Source: Cytophagaceae bacterium (GTDB lineage: Bacteria > Bacteroidota > Bacteroidia > Cytophagales > Cyclobacteriaceae). Taken from it: 64,000 nt of DNA. Where the stretch lies: assembly GCA_006969745.1 (NCBI GenBank), contig CP030886.1, positions 930,001-994,000 of the forward strand. The letters run 5' to 3'. The translations under genes were made by a program, and so were the position numbers. Shown one piece after another: positions 47,693 through 56,551 of this stretch; within the stretch, counting starts at the first letter, position 1; each line of letters begins with the position of its first letter. Under the pieces are notes generated by a model that did not search any database, was not told the DNA's origin, and saw only the letters and a program-made list of their open reading frames with translations.

Positions 47693-49330
47693 ATGAAATC
47701 CAGATTTATTAAGAAATCAATATTATTCTTACTTATCATTCCATTCGCATATTCGCTGAATGCTCAAACCTGGGTTGGAGGTGGTACTAATTGGAATGAT
47801 CCAGCCAATTGGAGCACTAACCCCAGCCTCCCCTCTAATGGATCCACAATTTATATTGATGGCTTAACGGCAACAGTTGATGTACCATCAGGCTTTAGAC
47901 CTGGTGAAATAAGGATTTTAAACGGAGGCGAGCTCATTGTCTCCAATACATTTGATGTCGCTTCTGATGCGTATACCTACATAGATGGAAGTGGAAGTAA
48001 GCTTGCTGTGACGTCAGGAGGTCTATTCACAGCAGAATTTATCACTTCTACAAATGGTGGTGAGATAGAGATTACTGGTGGAGAGCTCGACGTTAATGAT
48101 CAAATTTTGATGAGTGATGGGGTATTTAATATTTCAGGAGGATTACTCGATTATAATGGGAGCACAGGAGAAGAATTACGATTAAACAACTCAGACTTCA
48201 ATATGACGGCAGGGACTTTAGAATTTAATAGAGGGATAATCGTAACCGGAGGGACATTTGATTTGGAGGATGGTGCTACAATGACCGCTACAAATACAGC
48301 AAGAAACATTGAATTTCATAGTGCAAATGCCGTCTTGGATGGAGCCATTAATAATGCTGCCGGAGATTTGTCTTTGTTTGGTACCTCTGAAGTAGACTTA
48401 CAATCCAATCTCACCATGTCATTAGATGACTTAGTACTTAATGATGACGGGCAGAGTTCTGTTCTCAATATTTACGGAAATTTAACGGCTTTCGATGATT
48501 TGAAATTCGACGAAGATCCACCTGATGACTACCCGAATGACAATGATCAAGTGAATGTCAAGGTTGGAGGAACTTTAGAAGTCCAAGGAACATTTAGAGA
48601 CATCTCATCTATAGATCCTACAATTAATATCAATGTAGAGGGTGATGGCACCAACGGAGGTACTTTGACTATAGCAGGACTAGAAGCCGGACATGATCCT
48701 GAAGATGTATATGGTACTTTGGTTACCAGCCAGGATGGAGCCAGAGTCTCAATGGAAGGTCAAACTCAACTACCTGTAGTCCTATTAAGTTTTTCAGCAA
48801 CAGAGAACCGTAACGGAATAGATTTAAAATGGTCAACAGCCGTTGAAATTAATAATGACTATTTTGATATTCTTAGATCTGATAATGGTCAGAATTTTAT
48901 TACAATAGCCAGAGTTGATGGTTTTGGAAATACTAATGATATAATAGAGTACTCATATATTGATAGAGATCTCTCTCATGGAACATACTTTTATCAACTA
49001 AAGCAAGTAGACTTTAACGGCGATTTTGAATATCATCACATCATCAATGCCTCTATTCAAAGTAACCTTAAAAACTCAATTTCTGTATCACCTAATCCTA
49101 TTTCAGCTAATCAAATAACTTTGACTGCTGACTCTGAATTAACTGAACCAACGCTTAGCATATATTCTCTAAGCGGGAGACTGGTGATTGAAAAGTCTTT
49201 GAACTCCTCAAATAAATGGTTCTTTTCCAAATCAGAGCTAAAACTATCTGCAGGAACTTATATCTTAAAAATTAAAGATGGATTAACGGGATCCTCGTTC
49301 GACTCAATCAAAATCGCCGTTGTTGAATAA
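47693..49330 (+). CDS. T9SS-secreted beta-helix-like surface protein
   Basis: A 545-residue protein. The signal peptide is about 1-24 (FAYSLNAQ). Residues about 25-360 are Gly/Asn/Asp-rich with WVGGGTNWNDPANWS and many short repeats of the type G-G-x-(L/F/I)-x-(V/I)-x-(D/S), as in right-handed beta-helix adhesins. A fibronectin-like segment (about 365-455, LPVVLLSFSATENRNGIDLKW ... YFYQLKQVDFNGDFEY) precedes a C-terminal type IX sorting domain (about 465-545: SVSPNPISAN, SIYSLSGRLV, SAGTYILKI). It is predicted to be secreted or attached to the cell surface. It is divergent from the methionine operon. Confidence 0.85.
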   Translation: MKSRFIKKSILFLLIIPFAYSLNAQTWVGGGTNWNDPANWSTNPSLPSNGSTIYIDGLTATVDVPSGFRPGEIRILNGGELIVSNTFDVASDAYTYIDGSGSKLAVTSGGLFTAEFITSTNGGEIEITGGELDVNDQILMSDGVFNISGGLLDYNGSTGEELRLNNSDFNMTAGTLEFNRGIIVTGGTFDLEDGATMTATNTARNIEFHSANAVLDGAINNAAGDLSLFGTSEVDLQSNLTMSLDDLVLNDDGQSSVLNIYGNLTAFDDLKFDEDPPDDYPNDNDQVNVKVGGTLEVQGTFRDISSIDPTININVEGDGTNGGTLTIAGLEAGHDPEDVYGTLVTSQDGARVSMEGQTQLPVVLLSFSATENRNGIDLKWSTAVEINNDYFDILRSDNGQNFITIARVDGFGNTNDIIEYSYIDRDLSHGTYFYQLKQVDFNGDFEYHHIINASIQSNLKNSISVSPNPISANQITLTADSELTEPTLSIYSLSGRLVIEKSLNSSNKWFFSKSELKLSAGTYILKIKDGLTGSSFDSIKIAVVE

Positions 49331-49360
49331 ACATTAAATTCATTAATTCTTGCTCTATCA

Positions 49361-49400
49361 TTTCATTGGGTCAGAATCGCCGTATTTTAGCCCAATGAAA
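49361..49400. repeat. 10-bp perfect inverted repeat across the ppx/gppA start codon
   Basis: TTTCATTGGG (49361-49370) and CCCAATGAAA (49391-49400) are exact reverse complements with a 20-base loop. The right arm contains the ATG at 49395. In RNA the start codon would be paired; as DNA it could be an operator. Confidence 0.7.
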
Positions 49401-50300
49401 TTGGCGGCCATTGATATCGGATCAAATGCGGTTCGACTACAAATTACCCGAGTCCTGGAATATGAGAAAGTCATCACATTCAAGAAACTTGAATATGTGC
49501 GCTTTCCTCTAAGATTAGGACATGATGTTTTTTCTGAAGGAAGAATCAGCGAATACAATATTGAGCGATTCTTCAAACTCATGACTGCCTATAAAAATCT
49601 AATTGACCTCTATGAAATTGATGCTTTCTACGGTTGTGCCACCTCCGCAATGCGAGAATCTGAAAATGGACATGAAATAATTGATAAAGTAAGGAAGGAT
49701 CTGGATCTTCCTATTCAAATTATATCAGGCGAAGAGGAGGCTGAAATGATCAATAAGGTAATACTGCAGGGTTTGGATAACGGGCATTACATCCATATCG
49801 ATGTTGGTGGTGGTAGCACAGAACTCAATATTTATGAAAATCATGCGAAAGTATATTCTCATTCATTCAAAATTGGATCAGTAAGAACCCTTGAAGGAAG
49901 AGATACCCCTGAGGCCTGGCAAGAGATGCGTAATTGGGTAACGAAATATGCCTTTAAGAAGGGTGAAAAAATCACTGCTGTTGGGACAGGAGGTAACATC
50001 AATAAGTTGTTTGAGTTATCAGGGACTAATCTAAAGTCAAGAAAAATGAGTTTGGAAACATTAATGAAAACTCAGGATGTGTTGAAAAACCTAACATTGG
50101 AAGACCGACTAAACAAGCTTCAGCTCAACCCCGATCGCGCTGATGTGATTGTACCTGCTTCGGATATTTATGTATCCGTAATGCATTCTGCAAAGGCTAA
50201 GAGTATAATTGTACCGGATGTTGGACTAAAAGATGGGATCAACTACCACATGTATCAAACACATCACCCTGAAAGTGATAAGGTTTTTGTGAAGAATTGA
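49395..50300 (+). CDS. Ppx/GppA-family phosphatase
   Basis: A 301-residue ASKHA-fold enzyme hydrolysing polyphosphate or pppGpp. KLAAIDIGSNAVRLQI is the phosphate-1 motif, CATSAMRESENG, ISGEEEAEMI and HIDVGGGSTELNIY (phosphate 2) are core motifs. The frame opens at 49350, but ATG 49395 begins directly at the conserved strand. The short form, without the C-terminal HD extension, is usual in Bacteroidota. The choice between exopolyphosphatase and guanosine pentaphosphatase cannot be made. Confidence 0.92.
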   Translation: MKLAAIDIGSNAVRLQITRVLEYEKVITFKKLEYVRFPLRLGHDVFSEGRISEYNIERFFKLMTAYKNLIDLYEIDAFYGCATSAMRESENGHEIIDKVRKDLDLPIQIISGEEEAEMINKVILQGLDNGHYIHIDVGGGSTELNIYENHAKVYSHSFKIGSVRTLEGRDTPEAWQEMRNWVTKYAFKKGEKITAVGTGGNINKLFELSGTNLKSRKMSLETLMKTQDVLKNLTLEDRLNKLQLNPDRADVIVPASDIYVSVMHSAKAKSIIVPDVGLKDGINYHMYQTHHPESDKVFVKN

Positions 50301-50401
50301 TTTAACTAGTAACTCATTTTGTCCCACTAAACATCAGTTTTCTTACTTCTGAATTAAGATTTTTACTCTTTTTTGTCAATCTCATTTAACTTGAAGTTGA
50401 A

Positions 50402-51901
50402 ATGTCACCACTCAAATTCAAGATTGCATCACTAATTTTCATTTGGGCAACCTGCTCATATGGTCAAGAGTCTAACATTGATTTACTTGATTCAGCATAT
50501 GATGAGAATAATCCTCATAAATCATTACTGATTCTGAAGAGCATAGAATCGCTTTCGAGCTATTCTGATAGCTTACGCGGAAAATATTGGTTGACAAAGG
50601 GGATTGCCTATGGTAAGTTAGGTGTTGAAGATTCTGCTCTCTATTTTCTTGATCAAAGCATAATTATATCCAACAGTAATGGCTACAATTATTTGAGGGC
50701 CAGAGCTGGAAATGCGAAAGGGTTAACTCTTTTCCATGCCGGAAGATATGAGGAAGCGATACAAACGTATCAGGCAGCCCTGGTTGTCGCTGAGGAAAAT
50801 GAATTTCATGAAGAAGAATCTACTATTCTCGGGAATATGGGAGGTGTCTATTTCCAAATGGATGATTATCCTTCTGCTATAAAATATTCTCAAGCCAGTT
50901 TGGATATCGCAATTGAAATAGATGATACTGATGATATAGCCTATGGAAACCTTAGGTTGGCTGTTGTTTATGAAGAAATTGATAGTCTGGAACTTAGCAT
51001 CTTTTATAATACAAAGGCGAGTAAATCCGCCGAGAGCTTAGGCAACTACGTATTGCTGACATACATAGAAAAAACACTTGGTAATATTCATAAAAAACTA
51101 AGTCGACTTGATTCTGCACTGTATCATCATGAAAAAGCAAGAGAATTTGCGATACTAGCTGGGGAGCAAGAAAACATCGCAAGTACAACGATTGAAATTG
51201 CAAGAGTCTATTTAGACATGAATCAGTTGGACATGGCCGAGAGGGAAGCATTGAATAATTTGAAAGTATCTAATGCAAATAGTTATCCGCTTCAAGCAAA
51301 GTTGGCTCATGATGTCCTTTATCAAATAGCTGTGAAGCGAGGGGACTATCAAACGGCATTAAATGAAAGAAATGAATATCTAACGATCAATGATTCATTG
51401 AATGCGGTGGAAACGAAGGAACGAATAGCTGAACTCGAGATCAAATATGAAACAGCCAAGAAAGAAAAGGAGATTATCGAAGCGAATGCTGAGATTGAAC
51501 GTAAGGAAAGATTTCAGCAATTCCTTTACATCATAATCGTTACCATTTTAGTTTTTAGCACGATTGGCATCCTGCTCTTAGTTCAAAGATTCCGCTTAAA
51601 GAAAGCGCTCCTGTTTCAAGAAATAGATACACTTCGTGCCCAGATCAATTCAATATTCGGAGGAGAAACCAAAAAACTTAACCTAAGTCTGGAACAGATC
51701 AATGACGGTTTGTTCAAACCCCTCTCAGAAAGAGAATATGAAATATTAACAGAGGCAATATCTGATAAGACCAATGGTGAGATCGCTGAAACAGTATTCG
51801 TATCAGTCAATACCGTGAAAACTCACCTAAAAAACATCTACATGAAGTTGGGTGTCTCGAATAGAAAAGAGGCACTTGAGGTAATTCTAGCAAAATCTTG
51901 A
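50402..51901 (+). CDS. Membrane-spanning TPR sensor with cytoplasmic LuxR-type HTH
   Basis: A 499-residue protein. The signal/anchor segment is about 1-22 (ATCSYGQ). Seven or so TPR-like helix pairs span about 30-330 (e.g. ALYFLDQSIIISNSNGYNYLRARAG, YEEAIQTYQAALVVAEEN). A coiled coil (about 335-370, ERIAELEIKYETAKKEKE) leads to one transmembrane helix (about 373-395). The C-terminal GerE/LuxR HTH (about 435-499) has LSEREYEILTEAISDKTNGEIA and VSVNTVKTHLKNIYMKLGV. The periplasmic part could sense protein or peptide signals and pass them directly to the DNA-binding end. It precedes the adhesin gene on the same strand. Confidence 0.88.
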   Translation: MSPLKFKIASLIFIWATCSYGQESNIDLLDSAYDENNPHKSLLILKSIESLSSYSDSLRGKYWLTKGIAYGKLGVEDSALYFLDQSIIISNSNGYNYLRARAGNAKGLTLFHAGRYEEAIQTYQAALVVAEENEFHEEESTILGNMGGVYFQMDDYPSAIKYSQASLDIAIEIDDTDDIAYGNLRLAVVYEEIDSLELSIFYNTKASKSAESLGNYVLLTYIEKTLGNIHKKLSRLDSALYHHEKAREFAILAGEQENIASTTIEIARVYLDMNQLDMAEREALNNLKVSNANSYPLQAKLAHDVLYQIAVKRGDYQTALNERNEYLTINDSLNAVETKERIAELEIKYETAKKEKEIIEANAEIERKERFQQFLYIIIVTILVFSTIGILLLVQRFRLKKALLFQEIDTLRAQINSIFGGETKKLNLSLEQINDGLFKPLSEREYEILTEAISDKTNGEIAETVFVSVNTVKTHLKNIYMKLGVSNRKEALEVILAKS

Positions 51902-51941
51902 TAATTGTAAGTATCTGTTTTTCTGATACTTAAGCATACTT

Positions 51942-51985
51942 ATAAGCAAAATCACCCGGGGTGGGTGAATAGAAATTTTGCTTAT
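51942..51985. repeat. Long imperfect hairpin between the LuxR-type regulator and adhesin genes
   Basis: ATAAGCAAAA (51942-51951) pairs perfectly with TTTTGCTTAT (51976-51985). Inside it TCACCC (51952-51957) pairs with GGGTGA (51963-51968), leaving a 7-base bulge on the right. A smaller repeat GTATC/GATAC lies just upstream (about 51911-51930). There is no T-run after it, so it is not a normal terminator. Confidence 0.65.
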
Positions 51986-52027
51986 TAACCGAGCATTGGC
52001 ATTCGAAAATAAAATAATCGCAATGCC

Positions 52028-53542
52028 ATGAATTACTACCAAACAACTTTGAAAAAGAGGAATAATTATTTAAATACATTTCTCACTCTACTTTGTTTAT
52101 TAATCGCACGTCAGGGTTACTCCCAAGATGTAACACCACCAAATGCTACTCTTTTCTCGCCAAATGATGACGCGACAGAAATCCCTGTTGACAATTGGAC
52201 TTTTGAAATCACATTTGACGAAGATGTTCAACTCAACACCAGTCATATAAGACCTTTTATTGTCATTAGGCGTGAAACGGGTCACAATGTCTCTATTATA
52301 GATATTACTCAAGGTGGTGCATCTATTACGGGTAACGTCCTAACAATTGATTTTAACTGGGATGGGTCGTTGGATGCTTCTCCACTAGAAGAAAATATGG
52401 TATATCATATCATAGTAGTGCCTGACCTCATACTGGATCTTGCCGGAAATTCTTATGCAGGGTTTGAAGATGATGCGACCTGGAATTTTTATACTCCTGA
52501 TACTATTGGACCTGAAAGTAGCAATCTATTGCCTTTCAATGGAGCCACGGGAGTGTTGATAAATGATGTAGTTGAAATTACTTTCAGTGAGCAAACCAAT
52601 CTAGGAACGGGTACTATTGACTTGTATGAGGGCAGCACCTTGATCCAAAGCTATGATGTCAATTCTTCTGATGTCGTGCATGCCAATGCTGCCAGTACGA
52701 GCAGACTGGTTGCTGATTTCGACCTGCAGCCTGAAAAAACATATAACGTAAGAGTTTCCGCCGGAGCAGTCGAAGATTTCACCGGCAATCCGTTTGAAGG
52801 AATTGCCGACAACTCTACGTGGACGTTCACCACAATGGATAACGAGTCCAATCCTCCCATCATTGAGTATTTCTTTCCTGAACATAATGAAAGTGAGGCT
52901 TTGATAAGTGACATTGAGTCTGATGGAATTGGGTTTGAGTTTGATGAAGAAGTACTGCGAGGATCGGGAAACATTGAAATAAGAAAATCTTCCGATGGTT
53001 CACTCATTCGCTCGGTGGCAATGGACGATCCTGATTTGTTTGTAGAGGGAAGTTATTTATACATATATCCTGTTACTGAAATCCCCTACAACACAGAGGT
53101 GTATGTTACTGTATGTGCTACTTGTATCACGGATGTTTTGGGAAATCCATTTCCCGGTTTAAGTGCCGGAGAATGGAGTTTTACCACAGAGGTAGGGCCT
53201 CTCGCCATCACAGCTGTAACACCGGATTTTGATTCTTCCAATGGTCATGTACTTTTTCTTGAAGCATATTTCAATAAGAATATTTCACTTACCGGGCTTC
53301 CAAATAATCGTCTGATTGAGGTATATCGCTATTCTGATGATCAGTTTGTCGCTTTCGCCAATGTTGAAAACGCTACCGCAACAGGTAATCTACTCGAAGT
53401 ACAACTTGCAGTGGACATACCTTCAGGAGAAGAAGTTTACATATCAATTGAAGATGGTAGAATCCAGGCCGAAGAGGAGGAATTTCTTGAGGTTCCATTG
53501 AGTAAAGACTTTTGGAAATTTCTCTACCTGGGATTTTGTTGA
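52028..53542 (+). CDS. Surface adhesin, N-terminal fragment (Ig-like Big_5 repeats 1-4) ending at a frameshift
   Basis: A 504-residue frame: signal peptide (about 1-35, RQGYSQ) followed by four Big_5/SbsA-type Ig-like repeats of about 110-125 residues. Each begins with a P-x-x-x-(A/S)-T-x-I-like segment and ends W-x-F-x-T (WNFYTPD, WTFTTMD, WSFTTEV). The fourth breaks off as DFWKFLYLGFC-stop. Shifting one base forward after the WKF codons restores WKFSTWDFVERLEF and the fifth repeat. The gene is therefore one of about 1257 codons broken by a single extra base near 53519-53523, or joined by frameshifting. Probably exported via T9SS, as the sorting domain lies on the second fragment. Confidence 0.85.
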   Translation: MNYYQTTLKKRNNYLNTFLTLLCLLIARQGYSQDVTPPNATLFSPNDDATEIPVDNWTFEITFDEDVQLNTSHIRPFIVIRRETGHNVSIIDITQGGASITGNVLTIDFNWDGSLDASPLEENMVYHIIVVPDLILDLAGNSYAGFEDDATWNFYTPDTIGPESSNLLPFNGATGVLINDVVEITFSEQTNLGTGTIDLYEGSTLIQSYDVNSSDVVHANAASTSRLVADFDLQPEKTYNVRVSAGAVEDFTGNPFEGIADNSTWTFTTMDNESNPPIIEYFFPEHNESEALISDIESDGIGFEFDEEVLRGSGNIEIRKSSDGSLIRSVAMDDPDLFVEGSYLYIYPVTEIPYNTEVYVTVCATCITDVLGNPFPGLSAGEWSFTTEVGPLAITAVTPDFDSSNGHVLFLEAYFNKNISLTGLPNNRLIEVYRYSDDQFVAFANVENATATGNLLEVQLAVDIPSGEEVYISIEDGRIQAEEEEFLEVPLSKDFWKFLYLGFC

Positions 53543-53545
53543 GCG
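53513..53545 (+). other. +1 frameshift site in the adhesin gene
   Basis: The first frame reads TGG-AAA-TTT-CTC and stops at TGA 53540-53542. The second is open through here and reads TTC-TCT-ACC-TGG-GAT. Skipping one C after TTT (53519-53521) joins them and gives the WKFST ending expected for a repeat. TTT-C is a slip-prone sequence for Phe-tRNA in the +1 direction. A sequencing error or true mutation are equally allowed. Confidence 0.8.
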
Positions 53546-53621
53546 TCTAGAATTTGTTCCTGAAAACTTTTCAACAAAAAACCCGCTGGACACTGAAATT
53601 AAAATTGTCTATGCTGAAGAT

Positions 53622-55799
53622 GTGAAGCGAGGATATGATGGCAGCTATACACTTAGGAAGTATGATGGTAGTGAAATAATCGCATCTTTTGATTTTGAAA
53701 GCGAACTTATATCCATCAATGGAAATGAGGTGATTTTTGAAGTCAACCACTTATTGGAATACAATACAAGGTACTTTATCACCATGCTTGGATATCCGAT
53801 CAGGTCGCTAAACGATATACCAGCAGATCGCTTCAACAACAACAGCACCTTTGTATTTACTACTGAGCCTGATCCTGCTCTATTTGCACAGCCACTAACC
53901 TTCAGTCCTTTCCATTTGGAGACAGGCGTTTCGATAAACGCCGACATTAGCATAGAATTTACGCACCCAGTAGCTCTCGGCAACACTCATCTTCTTTTTT
54001 ATAATCGTACCAATGGTGATTACATACAATCTGTCAATGTATCTACAAACGGAATAGTGGATGGAAATACAGCAACGGTAACCCTAAACAATCCTTTTCC
54101 CTATGAAACAGAAGTAGCGGTAAGAGTGAATGAATTTGCCTTCATATCCGAAAATCATGGAGTAATTGAGATCACAGATAATGACACCTGGTATTTTACT
54201 ACTGAATCCCAACCTGATATTACCCCTCCATCTATTGTTTCCCTCTCACCTACAGATAATAGCACAGAAGTCAATCCCGGCACGAACTTGATCATTGAGT
54301 TTGATGAAGATGTATTCCTTGGAAATAGTTCGTTTCTAGTTAAATACTACGATTCAAACGTGAATCAATTTGTTATCAACTATGCATCAGAGTCGGTTTC
54401 GGTATCTGGAAATACAATTACCATTGAACCGCCTGGAGCTCTACAGGGGGCCACACACTATTGGATCCAAATAAATGCAAATACAATTACAGATGCTGCT
54501 GGCAATGGATTTGAGGGAATTCTATTGGAAAATAGAGACGACTGGGACTTTACTACTGCAAGTAAAATTGATCAAGTTATCACCTTTGACACACCTGAAG
54601 ATAAAACTTATGGAGACCTTCCTTTTACGCTGACCGCTTCAGCCTCTTCTGGTTTGCCTGTCACTTTCGGTGTGGTGAATGGACCCGTTACTATATCTGG
54701 AAATGAGGTTACAATAACTGGAACGGGGAATGTTTCTATTCGTGCGGATCAGGAAGGTAATGCTGAATACAATGGTGCTAATGTGCAAATAAGGTCTTTT
54801 ATCATATTTAAAGCAGATCAGACTGTCTCCATCGATCCTATACCTGACAAGCTAACTACTGATGATCCGTTTTCGATTTCCGCTAGCGTCAATTCCAACC
54901 TGACATTGGACTATTCTATCTCCGGACCTGCTACAATTAATGGGACAACCTTGTCGCTGACGGGTATCGAAGGAACTGTTGAAGTAACGGTAAGCCAACA
55001 GGGAAATGATAATTATAACGAGGCTTCGTCAACAATTTCTTTTGAGGTTGTCGAACCTACCAAGTCAGATCAGACCATCACATTTGATGATATCTCCGAC
55101 AAAACCTATGGAGATGCTCCTTTTGATATATCTGCCACAGCAACATCTGGCCTTGATATTGAATTCAGTGTAATTAGTGGTCCTGTGTCGATCTCCGGAA
55201 ATACGGTAACTATCACCGGAGCAGGAACTGCTACCGTAGCAGCAAATCAGTCAGGCAACGATAGCTTCAATGCAGCCCCTTCAGTTGAGCAAACCTTTGA
55301 GATCGCAAAGGCGGATCAAACGATCACAATAAGTCCGATTGATGATAAGTTGAGTTCAGATGATCCATTTGAAGCAAGTGCTACTACCACTTCAGGTCTG
55401 GAGTTAATATTTTCTGTCACTGGTCCGGCAACAATCAATGGAACCACAATTACACTAGATGGTGTAGAGGGCATGGTGACTTTGACTGTAGATCAGGCTG
55501 GTAATGACAACTTTAATTCATCGTCAGCATCTATTTCATTTGAAGTCACCGAGGAAGCGGTTTTAGCAATTAATGATGTGAACGTTCGAATCTATCCTAA
55601 TCCTGTGGTTGATTACTTGACAATTGAGAGTGATGAATTAATTGGCTTGAGCATCTATGACTTGAATGGGCAGCTCATGAAAGTGAAAAGGCTATCCAAT
55701 CGTAGAATAGATCTTTCACATCTAAATCAGGGGATTTATTTGCTGGAAGTTATCACCGAGTCAGGTTCAAGCAAATCAAGAATTATAAAGGCTAACTAA
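53622..55799 (+). CDS. Surface adhesin, C-terminal fragment (Big_5 repeats 5-7, MBG-like repeats, T9SS sorting domain)
   Basis: A 725-residue frame from GTG 53622, although the same frame is coding-like from about 53523. It contains the rest of Big_5 repeat 5 and repeats 6-7 (to about residue 310). Four roughly 87-residue repeats follow in ABAB order: type A with DKTYGD-PF and ISGNxVTITGxG, type B with DKL(T/S)(T/S)DDPF and ATINGTT. The last 75 residues are a type IX sorting domain (VRIYPNPVVDYL, SIYDLNGQLM, LNQGIYLLEVI). It has no signal peptide, so it can be secreted only if joined to the upstream fragment. A strong terminator follows. Confidence 0.85.
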   Translation: MKRGYDGSYTLRKYDGSEIIASFDFESELISINGNEVIFEVNHLLEYNTRYFITMLGYPIRSLNDIPADRFNNNSTFVFTTEPDPALFAQPLTFSPFHLETGVSINADISIEFTHPVALGNTHLLFYNRTNGDYIQSVNVSTNGIVDGNTATVTLNNPFPYETEVAVRVNEFAFISENHGVIEITDNDTWYFTTESQPDITPPSIVSLSPTDNSTEVNPGTNLIIEFDEDVFLGNSSFLVKYYDSNVNQFVINYASESVSVSGNTITIEPPGALQGATHYWIQINANTITDAAGNGFEGILLENRDDWDFTTASKIDQVITFDTPEDKTYGDLPFTLTASASSGLPVTFGVVNGPVTISGNEVTITGTGNVSIRADQEGNAEYNGANVQIRSFIIFKADQTVSIDPIPDKLTTDDPFSISASVNSNLTLDYSISGPATINGTTLSLTGIEGTVEVTVSQQGNDNYNEASSTISFEVVEPTKSDQTITFDDISDKTYGDAPFDISATATSGLDIEFSVISGPVSISGNTVTITGAGTATVAANQSGNDSFNAAPSVEQTFEIAKADQTITISPIDDKLSSDDPFEASATTTSGLELIFSVTGPATINGTTITLDGVEGMVTLTVDQAGNDNFNSSSASISFEVTEEAVLAINDVNVRIYPNPVVDYLTIESDELIGLSIYDLNGQLMKVKRLSNRRIDLSHLNQGIYLLEVITESGSSKSRIIKAN

Positions 55800-55829
55800 G
55801 GCAGCATTAGCTAATGGCTATTGCGATAG

Positions 55830-55856
55830 GGCGGCTCAAGGAGCCGCCTTTTTTAT
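55830..55856 (+). terminator. Rho-independent terminator of the adhesin gene
   Basis: GGCGGCTC (55830-55837) and GAGCCGCC (55841-55848) form an 8-bp GC-rich stem with an AAG loop, followed by eight T. The convergent LytTR gene ends inside the T-rich tail. Confidence 0.93.
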
Positions 55857-56551
55857 TTCAATAACTGATCAACATTCATTTTGTAAACCTTACCAATCGG
55901 CACGGTATGTTCATCAATAAAGATTCGATTTCCTTCTATGCTATGGATATGATGTGTTGCTACAGCGTAAGATTTGTGGACCTGAATGAAACCTTCGGCC
56001 GGTAATGACTCCAATAAGTCAGATATTTTTTCTCTGACAGTGACTACCTCATCCTTCAATATCACCTTGGCATAGTTACCTACAGATTCCAGATATAGAA
56101 TGTCATTCACATTCACCTGAGTATATTTTTTGTCTGCCTTTAGAAATATGGTAGTTGATTTTGACTGATCTGACTTTTGTACTACTGACTTTGCTTCAAA
56201 AGTGCCTGTGGCTTTGTTGACTGCTTTTAGAAAACGTTCGAAGCTGAATGGCTTCAGCAAATAATCCGTAACATTTAGTTCATACCCTTCTAATGCAAAC
56301 TCACTATAGGCCGTGGTGACTATAACCTTTGGCGGAGCAGAGAGTGTTTTTAAAAAATCGAACCCTTTCAATTTTGGCATATTAAGGTCGAGAAAGATCA
56401 AGTCTACTTCATTGGTATTCAAATAGTCTAATGCCTCAAGTGCGTCGTAGCAATTTTTCTGCAGGACCATATTGGGTAGCAAATCACAATATCCCTTTAT
56501 GATATCGTGAGCTACGTACTCATCGTCTACAATAAGATATCTGATCTTCAT
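55853..56551 (-). CDS. LytTR-family response regulator of a two-component system
   Basis: A 232-residue regulator. The receiver domain (about 1-120) has YLIVDDEYVAHD, VDLIFLDLNMPKLKG with the phospho-Asp, VTTAYSEFAL (Thr/Ser switch) and YLLKPFSFERF. The LytTR domain (about 135-232) has DKKYTQVNVNDILYLESVGNYA and IQVHKSYAV. It is encoded four bases into the end of its kinase gene (ATGA). The neighbouring divergent ABC/peptidase operon, with a 21-bp-spaced direct repeat upstream, is the likely target. Confidence 0.93.
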   Translation of the reverse strand: MKIRYLIVDDEYVAHDIIKGYCDLLPNMVLQKNCYDALEALDYLNTNEVDLIFLDLNMPKLKGFDFLKTLSAPPKVIVTTAYSEFALEGYELNVTDYLLKPFSFERFLKAVNKATGTFEAKSVVQKSDQSKSTTIFLKADKKYTQVNVNDILYLESVGNYAKVILKDEVVTVREKISDLLESLPAEGFIQVHKSYAVATHHIHSIEGNRIFIDEHTVPIGKVYKMNVDQLLK

